A stretch of DNA of 64,000 nucleotides from Bipolaris cookei. Its lineage: Eukaryota; Ascomycota; Dothideomycetes; Pleosporales; Pleosporaceae. A model generated the notes under the pieces. The model searched no databases. It worked only from the letters and a program-made list of their open reading frames with translations, and had not been told where the DNA came from. Every line of letters starts with the position of its first letter. Position 1 is the first letter of the stretch. The position numbers and the translations under genes are program-made. Of the stretch, positions 1 through 10,314 are shown piece after piece. The stretch spans positions 62,001 to 126,000 of the forward strand of contig NRSV01000048.1 of the NCBI GenBank assembly GCA_002286855.1. Direction: 5' to 3'.

Positions 1-239
1 TGTGTATAATTCTGGGGCTCGTTGTGTCGCACACTGACGCAGTGCCGGGTGAGCTATGGTAGCGCGGAGCTCTGACCCACTCACCATCTCACAGTTCCGA
101 AAGCTTAGTACGTAAATGGCCATCGCAGAGCCGCATCAACAATAACGACATCATCTCGCCCCGTCAACACTCACGACTGCCATCTTCTTTCTCAGACAAC
201 CGACAGAAACATTGGCTACACTGGGTACACGTGATCAGG
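1..239 (+). promoter_or_regulatory. upstream region of RPN8
   Basis: Non-coding DNA ahead of the RPN8 start codon. The 60 bases before the ATG are pyrimidine- and CA-rich, like a fungal 5' leader. I saw no copy of the yeast proteasome box (GGTGGCAAA). Nothing else is recognisable. Confidence 0.4.
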
Positions 240-1521
240 ATGCCCGCCACCACAGCAGAAACGCTGTCACTAGTGACCCGCAACGTCTCGGTCGCGCCTC
301 TCGTGCTTCTTTCGGCAGCAGACCACTACGGCCGACAAGCAAAGGGCACCAAGAGGAGAGTAGTCGGTGTGCTTCTTGGGCAAAATGACGGCAAGAACGT
401 ACGCGTATCCAACAGCTTTGCGGGTATGTAGCCCCTCCCAAGACGTAGTTTGCCGCCTGAGCAATTCGCCCCGAGGGCGGGGAAGCGTTGTGTGTATGAG
501 CTAACTTTGGGCTGCAGTGCCATTCGAGGAAGATGAAAAGGACCCATCGGTGTGGTTCCTGGACCACAACTACGTCGAGTCGATGAACGACATGTTCAAG
601 AAGATCAACGCGCGGGAGAAGCTCATCGGCTGGTATCATACGGGGCCCAAGCTGAGGGCATCGGATCTCGAGGTCAACGAGCTGTTCAAGCGCTACACAC
701 CAAACCCGCTACTAGTCATTATTGACGTACAGCCCAAGGAGGTGGGGGTGCCGACAGATGCCTACTTTGCGGTCGAGGAGATTAAGGATGTGAGTGCACT
801 TGGATCAGCGGGGTTATTGTTGCAACGGCAGTAATGCACCCGGTGGGGTGATGTGTATGGAAGACGATGCTAATTCTACTTCTAGGACGGCACAACGACC
901 TCCAAGACGTTTGTGCACACGCCGTCAATAATCGAGGCCGAGGAGGCGGAAGAGATTGGTGTCGAGCATCTCCTCCGTGACATCCGCGACGTGGCTGTCG
1001 GCACGCTCTCGACACGCATAACCTCACAACTACAGTCGTTGCAAGGCTTACATCTACGGTTACGAGACATTGGGCAGTATCTACAAAAGGTCCTTGACGA
1101 GGATCTGCCCGTGAACCACGCGATTCTTGGTAATCTCCAAGATGTGTTTAACTTGTTGCCTAACCTGTCGACACCCAAGGCTGCACCAGTAGGTGGTGCG
1201 ACCAATGGCGTGGGAGCAGCGGCGGGTCAAGCGGGCGGTGTGGACAATGGCGAGCTTGCGCGGGCCATGAGCGTCAAGACGAATGACCAACTCATGGCGA
1301 TTTACCTGTCGAGCTTGATCCGGGCCATTACGGCGTTCCACGACCTGATTGAGAACAAGATCCAAAACAAGCAGCAAGCAGAGGACAAGGAGGCCAAGAA
1401 GGAGGAAGGCAAGGAAGGGGATAAGGAGGCCAAGAAGGAGAGCGACAAGGCGAGCGGTGAGGCCAAGGAAGGGGACAAGGGTAAAGAAAAGGGCAAGGAG
1501 GAGCCCAAGAAGAAGGGTTGA
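240..1521 (+). CDS. RPN8: 26S proteasome regulatory (lid) subunit RPN8, MPN domain
   Basis: Three exons: 240-423, 518-789, 886-1521, giving 363 residues. Both introns have good signals (GTATGT...CTGCAG and GTGAGT...TCTAG). The start is the ATG at 240, because the reading frame further upstream begins only with GTG. The N-terminal half is an MPN domain (about residues 14-130) with the stretches VVGVLLGQ, FLDHNYVESM and GWYHTGPKL. It lacks the paired histidines of a JAMM metalloprotease, as expected for RPN8, the catalytically inactive partner of RPN11 in the proteasome lid. The middle is helical. The last 50 or so residues are a Lys/Glu-rich low-complexity tail (from about residue 312), longer than in yeast. 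It is convergent with the SWIM gene downstream. Confidence 0.95.
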
Positions 1522-1529
1522 AGAGGGTG

Positions 1530-1570
1530 AGCGAGTGAGGCGAGTGAGGCGAGTGAGGCGAGTGAGGCGG
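1530..1570. repeat. GCGAGTGAG minisatellite
   Basis: About four and a half tandem copies of a 9-base unit begin nine bases after the RPN8 stop codon, in its presumed 3' UTR. Confidence 0.8.
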
Positions 1571-2050
1571 AGAGATGATTATGAGGATGATGGGGCTTTG
1601 TGGTCAACCAGGTGTACTAGTGTACAATAGCCCCTTGTAGCCTTTTTTTGGGGGGGGAGGGGGGGAGGGGAAGAAGAGAGACATTGTTAAAAGAGTAGAG
1701 AGGGAGGTGTTTCTCTCTCTTTCTTCTCTACATGACCTTGGCATGATTAGATATGAAATGAACAAAGGACATGATGTTACTACGCTACTGTGTGGAATGT
1801 ATTGCACAATCTTGGCATGAAGATGGCCAGAGTGTTGTGTTTGAAACGAGTACTAAATAAGATGGTGATATTGCTGTATTGCCTGAGCATGTGTGATGAA
1901 AGGGGAGGGAGAGGGGAACATGGTATTTTTTTTTAAATAAAAAAGGGTATATCATTGGTTCATTTGATTGCGTTGAATCAATGCCTTGCTATGAAACAAG
2001 GAAAAACAAACAAACAAAGTTGGTTGGGGTATCAAAACATAGTAGTAGCA

Positions 2051-2073
2051 GCTGCTGCTGCTGCTGCTGCTGC
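2051..2073. repeat. CTG trinucleotide microsatellite
   Basis: Seven to eight uninterrupted CTG units (CAG on the minus strand), just outside the 3' end of the SWIM gene. Confidence 0.85.
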
Positions 2074-2106
2074 ATACAACGTATGTATGTATCCCCGTAC
2101 GAACAA

Positions 2107-3039
2107 TCAATCTCCCCAACCCGCTGCCCAGCCCGCCGCCTCATCAATAGTAACCCATTTATCATTGACAAAACGACCAAATAGGTTCTTACACTTCTCA
2201 GCGAGCAGACAAGCTAACAAGTGTTTACATACGGGTGGCATATCATCGCCTAGTGTTGTACCGCCAAAGTACCAGGGTTGATCTTGTACTGTGTCATCGT
2301 CATCGTCATCATCATCATCATTATTGTCGTCATTGGCATGGTTAGTATGGGAAATAGAAGGGGCTTCGGGGGTAGTAGGGAAGGCGGCGAAAGTAAAGGC
2401 GGGACAGGAACAGGACCAGGTTGTGAGGCGGACTTGGTAGGTTGGCGTTTGTGTGGATGTGGAGGAGGAATAGCGGGAGGAGCGGTGGTGCTGAGCGGAT
2501 TGGACGTAGTAGATTGTTGATTTTGTGTTGCGTTTGGTGGTGTTGTCGTCATAAGCAGAGATTGTGACATCTACGGGTATTGATGTTGTTGATGTTACTT
2601 CTTCGTGAGGGATGGAGGTGTCTTGCGTGGTAATTGTACGCGTCGTGTCTTTGTGTTTTGCATCGTCACTCATGTGCATCTCTTCATCGTCGTCATCACC
2701 CCCTAGTCGCATCACCATGTCTTCATGGTGGTCTCCATCTTGTCGATGCACAGAAGGAGACGGATGGTTTCGGATGCGAAGTCGAGTCACTAGGCGGCGG
2801 TCGAGCACGTCTAGCGCGGGAACGAATTCGGTTGGGAAGAGGACTTGCAAGGAAAGTAGCTGTTTCTTCACCGCGGGTGGTACGCTATCGAGGGGGTTGG
2901 GGTGGTGCTTGTCGTCGTCGGTGAGCGAGGCGGCGGCATCAGGTGATGACGGGGCTGGTGGTGCTGGTGGTGGTGCTGCTAGCGAATTGAATAGCCGGGT
3001 TAGGAATCGACGATTGGTAGGCAGTTTGGGCAGAGACAT
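2107..3039 (-). CDS. SWIM-type zinc finger protein, SWS1/ZSWIM7-like
   Basis: Single exon, 310 residues. The C-terminal third carries a SWIM zinc-finger signature: CSCPAF (Cys 210 and 212), then CKHLLACLLAEKC (Cys 271, His 273). Upstream, the segment LLSLQVLFPTEFVPALDVLD resembles the N-terminal part of Sws1/ZSWIM7. That family binds Rad51 paralogues in the Shu complex and promotes homologous recombination. This role is inferred from the family, not shown here. The protein contains low-complexity insertions: a Ser/Thr-rich middle, and an Asp run between the two halves of the zinc finger that stretches the CxC-to-CxH spacer to about 58 residues. The N-terminus is Pro/Ala-rich. Confidence 0.78.
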   Translation of the reverse strand: MSLPKLPTNRRFLTRLFNSLAAPPPAPPAPSSPDAAASLTDDDKHHPNPLDSVPPAVKKQLLSLQVLFPTEFVPALDVLDRRLVTRLRIRNHPSPSVHRQDGDHHEDMVMRLGGDDDDEEMHMSDDAKHKDTTRTITTQDTSIPHEEVTSTTSIPVDVTISAYDDNTTKRNTKSTIYYVQSAQHHRSSRYSSSTSTQTPTYQVRLTTWSCSCPAFTFAAFPTTPEAPSISHTNHANDDNNDDDDDDDDDTVQDQPWYFGGTTLGDDMPPVCKHLLACLLAEKCKNLFGRFVNDKWVTIDEAAGWAAGWGD

Positions 3040-5149
3040 TGCGGGTGATTATCGGTGTGGGCACATGGTGTGTAGGGCCCCTTGTCCTGGTGGGATGACG
3101 TATGTGGGGGGAGGGGGGTAACGCTTGGTCCCCGAAAGCACGTGAAGGCATGGTGATAGTAGACAAGTCGACATGGCATTGACTTCATCACAACCAGAAA
3201 AAAAATGGCGACATGGGCGGCAGGGGGGGGGCTTGTGTAGTCGGGCATGTCATGTCAGATTGATTAGAGAGAATGGGCTACGTCACGATGCGGAGATACA
3301 ATTGGAACCGAAGGGCCTAGATGCTGGACAATTGTTTTTGTTGCGAGTACGTAGACATATATATACGTACCTTTTGTACATGTGTACTTGTGCGATTGCT
3401 GGGCCGATTGATTGCTGTGGTTGTGCTGGCGATCGGGTGGGTGGGCTATTTTAGGCAGAGACGACGTGGATGTGGAGGATGCAATTGAAGCGAGCAAGCA
3501 CAAGCAGGACAAGCAGCAGCAGCCTTTGCTTGTTGTGCTCGCAGGTTGCAGGTAGGGCGGATGCAGGGACCCCAAGGCGTCGCATCATCTGGAAGAGAAG
3601 ACGGGGCAGCGAACGACGGGATCATCTAGCTGCATTGGCCTATCGGCTGACCAGCTGTCAAGAGTGGACACTGTCGAGGTGTGCAGATCGGGCCGCTAGT
3701 CCAGAGAGGCATTGGGTAGAGTGCAATTGCAATTGACGGCCGTGGTGCATTGCATTTCGGGGAGCGCCGAGTCAGCAGCAGCAGCAGCAGCAATGGGGGG
3801 CTGGTCGCAAAGGCCGTGTTCAGTGTAGGGACGTACGTGCGCACATTGAGTATGGCATAGCAATGCACGCAATGGCAGTGGCAGTAAACACATGTGTACA
3901 TGGATACTACAGAACAACTACAACAACTACAAACATCCCAAGGACAGTCAAGGCCCGACCAGGCCAGCGGCGGGAATTAGCGGGCGCGTGTCGAAGAGGT
4001 GCCTTGCAGCGCGAACCCCTCCTCCCCCACAGCCCGATAACGACGATAACACACCCGCTCGCCAGGGTTGCTGCCATGGCCGCATGAGCATGACCCCCTC
4101 CCCCCTTCACCCAGCGCACACCCACACCCACAAGATGGTAGATGGTGTCGACAGGGCCGCGTCTCGTGAGCAGCCTTGGGTTGCGAATGGGTTGGGATTA
4201 TGCGAGTTGAATAGGCGCCGGGCTGTGGATGACCTCGTCGGCTGTCCAGCTGAGCGTGTTGGTAGGACCTAAGGGGGTGGGAGAGGCTTTCACATGCAAG
4301 ACGGTGGCGCTGGCTACAGCGCTTGGGAGAGAAAGACATCGAAAGAGAAAGGGACGAGGAAGTAAGGGGAGAGCAGGCCAGTCACAAGACCCTGACTAGA
4401 ATGGAATTCCGTGGGCAGCAGCTTTGTCGGCAGCCGCCGGTGACGGGCGACCAGCATCCCCCCTTCGCTATGCTCGCCATGCTCGCCATGGCCGTCGTCA
4501 GCCACGGAGCCAAGACAGGCAACTGGTGTGAATTGGCCTTGCAGCCATGGTCATGTCTGCATAACCCCCATGGCGGTCAGACCGACTAGCCGCATGTACG
4601 GTACATACGCAGTATAGTATCTGCTCTAGTAATAGACAAAAGGGCAACCGACTGAGATGACGGAAGTCCGTGTGGCCCAGCTCCTCCACCGGAAGCCGAG
4701 AGAGGGTGGGAATGTGCAATTGCGGGCTCGCACACGCGCGTCGGGCCTCGTCGTGGCACACTGGCGGGCGGCTGGGGGTGCAATGGCAAAAGCAGCAGCT
4801 CGGGCGGGCTCAATGGGTTGCAGGGCGGGCGCAATGGGGGACAGCAGACAGGCAGCTGGCGTATGGAATGGATGGAATGGGCCGGCATAGAGTAGGCAGA
4901 GGACTTCGCATGTATTACACGGTGGTCTGGAAACGGAGCGGACTGGATTGAGAGATTACGGCGACACGGAGCGGTGGATGCGCATAGCCAAAAGCCGTGA
5001 CTCCTCTCTCTGACTGCACTGTGCGCCCGGCATCTAGGCTGGCTGAGGGCATTGGTCAGCCTCGCTGCTGTTCACTACTCGCTCGTCGCATCTCTCGCTG
5101 GCCGCTGCCCGCTCCCGGCCGCGCGCCCTTGCCCTTGTGCTTGATGAGC

Positions 5150-5180
5150 GGCGGGCATGGCGGGCATGGCGGGCATGGCT
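5150..5180. repeat. GGCGGGCAT tandem repeat
   Basis: Three to four copies of a 9-base GC-rich unit upstream of the SWIRM gene. Confidence 0.75.
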
Positions 5181-5478
5181 GGGCTGGGTCGCAGCATGGC
5201 ACGCGCCAACCGCACACCCTCTTTGTCTGGTCCGCTAGCACATGGCCGCCAGTCTGTCTCAAAGCCAGAGTCACACCGGCCTGGCTCGCATGCTGTAGCC
5301 TGCTTGAAACCGCTGCCCGCCGCCTGCTGGCGGGCTATAACTCCGTCCGGTTTCGGCAAGATTGGCTTGCTCCAAATGCCATTCATCAAGCATCCATCAT
5401 TCGCGCTGCATTGCTTCTGTCCAGTCCAGTCCACTTCTACTTCCGGCTCCAGTTCCATATCTCCGCACTGCCACTCTG

Positions 5479-5503
5479 CCACGGCCACGGCCACGGCCAC
5501 GGC
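5479..5503. repeat. CACGGC hexamer repeat
   Basis: About four tandem copies of CACGGC in the presumed leader of the SWIRM gene. Confidence 0.8.
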
Positions 5504-5841
5504 GCTGCACTTCTATCCTGCCCTGTACTGCTCCGTCCTGCCCTGTCCTGCGGCTTGACTAATAATCGCCCTGCCCGCCCCAATTGCATAAGCCGCTGCT
5601 TCGGGCAATTCTGCCGCCTTCCACGCTCAACCCTCGCTGCCTGCTGCTTTCTGACGGTACAACGGTGGCAACGCCGTAGGCTCGTCCCAGAGCCCAACCA
5701 CAGTTGGCCCTGCTGCTCTGTTCCCCCAAACCCATTGTTGCTCCTCAGCCTGCTGTCCTCGCTCTCCCCTTCAAATACCGCTACCGCCGCCGGGGGCATT
5801 CGCTTCTAGTCAAAGCACAAACCTTCTGACCACACTACGCA

Positions 5842-7038
5842 ATGGCAAACTCGCCTCATAAGACACCCCCAACTGCCCGCCTCACCGTCTCTTCCCTCCT
5901 CTCCCCCCCAGAGATGAAGCGATCAGAGTCGTTTGGCTCGTCAATTGCCTCTGCCTCCACTCAATCGCCCTCCACCTCCTTCAATTCAGTCCAATTGAAG
6001 CCCATGACAAACACCTCCCTCAGCGCCTGCCAGGCAGCAACTCACCGCATCGCCTACGTCTCCCCCCCGATCTCGCCATACGACTCCCACTCCCAAAAGG
6101 ACACCATGGACTCTGTCGCCGAACTGGGCACACGCGACCCTCAGCTCTTCGTTGCCGCTGACGCTGCCCTCTCCGTCGCCGACATACCGCTCTTCCCTCA
6201 GGACTCAGCTGCCTCCTCCTCCTCCTCCTCCTCCTCCTCAGCAGCAGCAGCAGAGTCAGCCTCGCAAGACGCCATCACCCACCACATGCAGTCGCACGAC
6301 TACGCACGCCTGCACACCAAGCCCTTGCGCGCTGACTACGAATTGGCCGTTTCATTCCGCTCAAATGTCTTTGCTTCGGCCACCAAGAACCCCCGACACT
6401 GGTGGGCTCAGGAGCGTCGTTTCGACGACTACTACGGCCGTCCGACCGGCGTCCAAAAGCGCACCGCTCTCAAGAAGCTGGCTCCCGCACCATCCGTTAG
6501 AGCCCGCCAGCCAAAGGTCGCTCTTCCCCGGATACCTCCCCGTACTCCTCGCGCTCCAAAGGCCAAGCGCAGCCCCCTTGCACAGGTCTACGAGTCATTT
6601 GACCCTGCACCAAAGCCCGAATCTGTCTCGGTCTCCCCTAAGCCTGTGCGACCAGCCACGAACCGTGACGACTCCGACTACAATGCAATCCCAGACTGCT
6701 CGCCACCTCTCGACACGCTGCCCAAGGGCAACTCCAAGATTCTCAAGGCCGAGTGGAAGGGCCAGGCCCTCTCGCTCGCCGACGATCCCGATCGCGACCT
6801 GCTGCACGAGGCTGAACTCAACCTTGCAGGCACCCTGCGCCTCAACTGTGCCACCTATCTCACCAGCAAGCGTCGCATCTTCCAGGCTCGCATTGAAGCA
6901 TTGAGAATTGGCAAGGAGTTCCGTAAGACCGACGCCCAGCAGGCCTGCAAAATCGACGTCAACAAAGCCAGTAAACTGTGGCAGTCGTACGACCGGGTCG
7001 GCTGGTTTAACCCAGACTACTTCCGTCAATACCTTTAA
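5842..7038 (+). CDS. SWIRM-domain protein, Fun19/Laf-like chromatin factor
   Basis: Single exon, 398 residues. The N-terminal 300 residues are Ser/Pro/Thr-rich and largely disordered, with a polyserine-alanine run around residues 125-140. They include a conserved-looking island beginning FRSNVFASATKNPRHWW (about residue 172) and a basic PRIPPRTPRAPKAKR stretch. The last 90 or so residues form a SWIRM domain: LHEAELNLAGTLRLNCATY, then a helix ending ALRIGKEFRKTDAQQAC, and the closing SYDRVGWFNPDYF. SWIRM is a helical module of chromatin proteins. Fungal proteins with this architecture (yeast Fun19, fission yeast Laf1/Laf2) associate with histone deacetylase complexes, so a nuclear chromatin role is inferred. 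A nearly pure GA run follows the stop codon. Confidence 0.75.
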   Translation: MANSPHKTPPTARLTVSSLLSPPEMKRSESFGSSIASASTQSPSTSFNSVQLKPMTNTSLSACQAATHRIAYVSPPISPYDSHSQKDTMDSVAELGTRDPQLFVAADAALSVADIPLFPQDSAASSSSSSSSSAAAAESASQDAITHHMQSHDYARLHTKPLRADYELAVSFRSNVFASATKNPRHWWAQERRFDDYYGRPTGVQKRTALKKLAPAPSVRARQPKVALPRIPPRTPRAPKAKRSPLAQVYESFDPAPKPESVSVSPKPVRPATNRDDSDYNAIPDCSPPLDTLPKGNSKILKAEWKGQALSLADDPDRDLLHEAELNLAGTLRLNCATYLTSKRRIFQARIEALRIGKEFRKTDAQQACKIDVNKASKLWQSYDRVGWFNPDYFRQYL

Positions 7039-7909
7039 AAGAGAGAGAGAGAGAGCCTTTACTACAATTCTCGCCACACACACACACATACACACACACA
7101 AAGTCACAGTACTTTTTTATTATTATCTGCCTCCTTCTACGGAGAGCCTTTTGTTTCCACGATGCCCCAATTTGCGCATAGCATCGTTACGGCCCCAGCT
7201 GCATGAGTCGGTTCTCCTTCCAAGTTGATTGATGCGATGGTTGTCGCTCTCGGTATGATTTTACGAATGGCGTTTTCAATTCTTGTCTTTTTTCCAAGGG
7301 TCTTTGTTTGTTGGCATGAGTAGGCGTTTGGGACTGGCCGCCGTCCTCCCTTTGGCGTTTGTGTCTCTGTTCTTCCTCCTGTTATTGTGACTCGTCATCT
7401 TCTTTGTCTACGGCATTCGATACCCCCCCACCCCCCCAGCTCACATGAATTGATACTCTACAGATCTCTTCAATGGCTCTTGACGCCGCACATGCGGGCT
7501 TTCCTTTTTGGTAGTATTAGACCAGAATACAATTATTTGTTAGATACATGGCGGGTGCTTGCAGTGCATTGGTGAATGTGGATGCATATGTATGTAACTC
7601 GCAATAGATTGCACACCGATGACGATTCTGGAGGTTTCTTTTGCAGCCAGGGTTTGAGGTTATGCTGGCTGGGGCTTCATCTCCTGACTACGTCCGCGTA
7701 ACGGACGGTTCAGGGTCTCGGGTCCGGGACGCGAGCGGGGATATGTAAGCTCCGCAGGCGTGGCGCGGCCTCTTCTGTACCTAATTTGGGACGACGCCTT
7801 GGCCGGCCGCTCCAACCCGCGCCTTCTCATCACCTCTTACACTCCAACAACTCTACATACCCGCACCCACCAACCCGCCCGCCGCTTCGCTTCGCGCACA
7901 CACAGCACA
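7039..7909. other. intergenic region, SWIRM 3' end to CDC50-family promoter
   Basis: It holds a CA dinucleotide run (about 7075-7100) in the presumed SWIRM 3' UTR. Ordinary promoter-like sequence leads into the CDC50-family gene. Nothing else was seen. Confidence 0.5.
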
Positions 7910-9405
7910 ATGTCGCGAACAGAGCAGGTGGACAACACCGACTCGATAAACAGCCAGGACCCAGCCCGTGACGAGCCGAAGAAGGCAAAGAGCAAGAGGC
8001 CACCAAGTAAGAGCCTAGGACACTCACGCTGCTGTGCGCACACGACGGTAGTGCTAACGCGACTACAGATACTGCTTTTAGGCAACAGCGCCTAAAGGCA
8101 TGGCAGTGCGTTTTGGGCAAAACTGACTCCAGGGCGAATTACGGCTGACAATGCGACAGGCCCATTCTAACCCCAAAGACGGTCCTCCCGCTCTTCTTCA
8201 TTGTCGGGGTCATCTTCGCGCCCATCGGCGGGCTGCTCATCTACGCTAGTGCGCAGGTCCAGGAGATCTCCATCGACTACACCAACTGCAACAACACGGC
8301 GCCTCAAGCCAGGCTCGATTACAATGCAAGTCTAGGCAACGACCTCGAGCTAATCCCCTCGGACAGAGTATCCGCATCTTTTGGCGGAAAACAGATGCAG
8401 ACGGCACCCCAGTGGGGCTGGGCACGGGACAACTACACATTCCAACCCCAAGGCGTCACGCTCGAGACCAACGTGTGCATTTTAAGCTTCACTATCCCGG
8501 CCGATATTGCCCCACCGATTCTGTTCTACTACCGCCTCACAAACTTTTACCAGAACCACCGTCGATACGTCAAGTCGGTTGATATCCAGCAGCTCAAGGG
8601 CGATGCCAAGAGTGCCAGCGCTCTCAGCTCTGGCGACTGTGATCCTTTGGCTGTAGCGCCCAACGGAAAGCCCTACTACCCCTGCGGACTCATTGCCAAT
8701 TCCATGTTCAACGACACCTTTGGCAACCTGACCCTGGACAATGCTGTACAGGACGCAGATGGCAATGAAATCAACTCGTACAACATGACGGTTGAGGGCA
8801 CATCATGGAGCCATGAGGGCGATCTGTACGGCAAGACCAAATACAAGCCTAATGAGGTTGTTCCACCCCCCAACTGGCAAGAGCAGTACCCCAATGGAGA
8901 ATATACCGATGAGCTGCCGGATCTACATACCTGGGAGCAATTCCAAGTGTGGATGCGAACAGCAGGATTGCCGACCTTCAGCAAACTTTACCAGCGTAAC
9001 GACAAGGACACCTTGAGAGCCGGTACTTATCGTTTGAAGATTTATGACCGTACGTTTGCTGCTGCACCAATGCATGCAATGACACAAGCTAACCCCTCCG
9101 CTAGGTTTCCCCGTTGACAAATACGCTGGTACAAAGTCGATTTTGATTTCAACCAGGACGGTCATGGGCGGCAAGAATCCCTTCCTCGGCATTGCGTATT
9201 TGGTTGTTGGTGGCCTTTGCATATTGCTCGGTGCTGTGTTCCTCGCTACACATCTTATCAAACCCAGGTTAGTTTTATGTGAAGTTGTTGATGTAGGCGT
9301 ATTGCTAATGCTGTTACCAGGAAATTGGGCGACCACACTTACCTCACCTGGAATAATGACCAGCCCACGTCGGCTACGACTACCGGCCGAGCGGGAGGCG
9401 CATGA
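7910..9405 (+). CDS. CDC50/LEM3-family subunit of P4-ATPase lipid flippase
   Basis: Five exons: 7910-8006, 8069-8105, 8160-9049, 9105-9267, 9321-9405, giving 423 residues. The 37-base second exon encodes the family hallmark NTAFRQQRLKAWQ, which continues as PILTPKTVLP across the next junction. The architecture is typical of CDC50: a cytosolic N-terminus, a first membrane span (about residues 48-72), a long lumenal domain with N-glycosylation sequons and cysteines, the motif RFPVDKYAGTKS, a second span (GIAYLVVGGLCILLGAVFLA), then a short cytosolic tail with LGDHTYLTWN. The protein is an obligate chaperone and subunit for P4-ATPases that move phospholipids to the cytosolic leaflet in the Golgi, endosomes and plasma membrane. 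The last exon ends in a short Thr/Gly-rich tail. Confidence 0.93.
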
Positions 9406-10314
9406 ATGTGAACATGAATACGATTTATATTTGGACCTCTTACTTTGTTTTTTCCATCGTCCGCCTCATCAAAGTTTTTTTTTCTCTTCTGGCTTTCAAG
9501 GAATGGCTGCGGTGTGTGGAAGGAGGAAAGAGTGTACCGCATGTATTATCGTTAGTTTCCCTCGAGTGAGAATAAGGGGAGAGAAATTTGGTAATTTGGA
9601 GTTTTTTTGGAGCTGAAGGGTTTACTTGAGAAACTAGAGCTTTAGTTTGTTTGTTTTTCGTATTACACTTTTTTTTGGGGGGGGGGGGGGTAAAGTTTAA
9701 AACAGTGTTTAAAATTTAAGTCTTTGGTGCTGATTTGAGAAAAAAGTCGGTCCGTTGAAAGTTGACGCAATAGCACTTCCTTCAATGGTAATTACTTAAA
9801 CCTTATTGATAAAAAGTCAACTGCACCCTTACTTACATGTCTTGTGATACTCAATTCTAGATGTTTTAAGAATAACGATGCTTGCTACTTACTCTACACG
9901 CCAAAGACATGAAAACAGTGGGTGATTTGGGTGTCACCGATTTATCTCATGTGCGCAAGATAGATTGTGAGACTTCATGGGGTAAGCAGAATGACTGGTG
10001 TGCTATCGCTCTATTTCATTTCTGATATTCCTACAGAGAATATTAGAGCAGACAGGACGAAACGGATTACTCTTCGTGGTGTGCACGTGTTGAAAACAAA
10101 AAAAATTATCTGTTTGTTGAAGAAATAGGCAAGTCTAATTAATTAATTAATTGATTAATTGTATTTTTTTTGGCTTCATAAGAATATGTTTGAGTATATA
10201 CACAGAAAGCATGAGGACCAACCCCCCCCCAACCCCCAACCCCCAACCCCTCACACCCCCCAATCAACTATTCATCTCCACCTCTCCTCGATACTAGCTT
10301 ACAGTACCGTTCGG
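9406..10314. other. convergent intergenic region with homopolymers
   Basis: Lies between the convergent 3' ends of the CDC50-family and GH17 genes. It is AT-rich, with a T8G13 run at about 9669-9690, a TTAATTAA-type run near 10136-10160 and a C-rich block at 10219-10262. No coding signal was seen. Confidence 0.55.
10219..10262. repeat. C-rich CCCCAA-type repeat (G-rich on minus strand)
   Basis: Repeated CCCCCAA units. The minus strand has at least four G-tracts with short spacers, so it could fold as a G-quadruplex in the 3' flank of the GH17 gene. Confidence 0.6.

Larger units (their letters stand above)
1522..2106. other. convergent intergenic region with simple repeats
   Basis: This separates the 3' ends of RPN8 and the SWIM gene. 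It holds a GCGAGTGAG minisatellite (about 1530-1570), a T/G/A-rich stretch at 1640-1720 and a CTG run at 2051-2073. No coding signal was seen. Confidence 0.6.
3040..5841. other. 2.8 kb intergenic region and probable long leader of the SWIRM gene
   Basis: No credible gene was found. The first part is the promoter side of the SWIM gene. From about 5000 onward the DNA is C- and CT-rich with short tandem repeats, and it contains a 270-codon open frame (4997-5809) of unnatural composition. This looks like a long GC-rich promoter or 5' leader for the gene starting at 5842. Repeats noted: GGCGGGCAT at 5150-5180 and CACGGC at 5479-5503. Confidence 0.5.

Noticed and set aside
4997..5809. 270-codon open frame on the plus strand
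   Set aside because: Composition is Cys/Leu/Pro/Arg-rich with tandem-repeat DNA and no recognisable motif. It lies in the leader of the SWIRM gene, and other frames nearby are equally open because the DNA is GC-rich.
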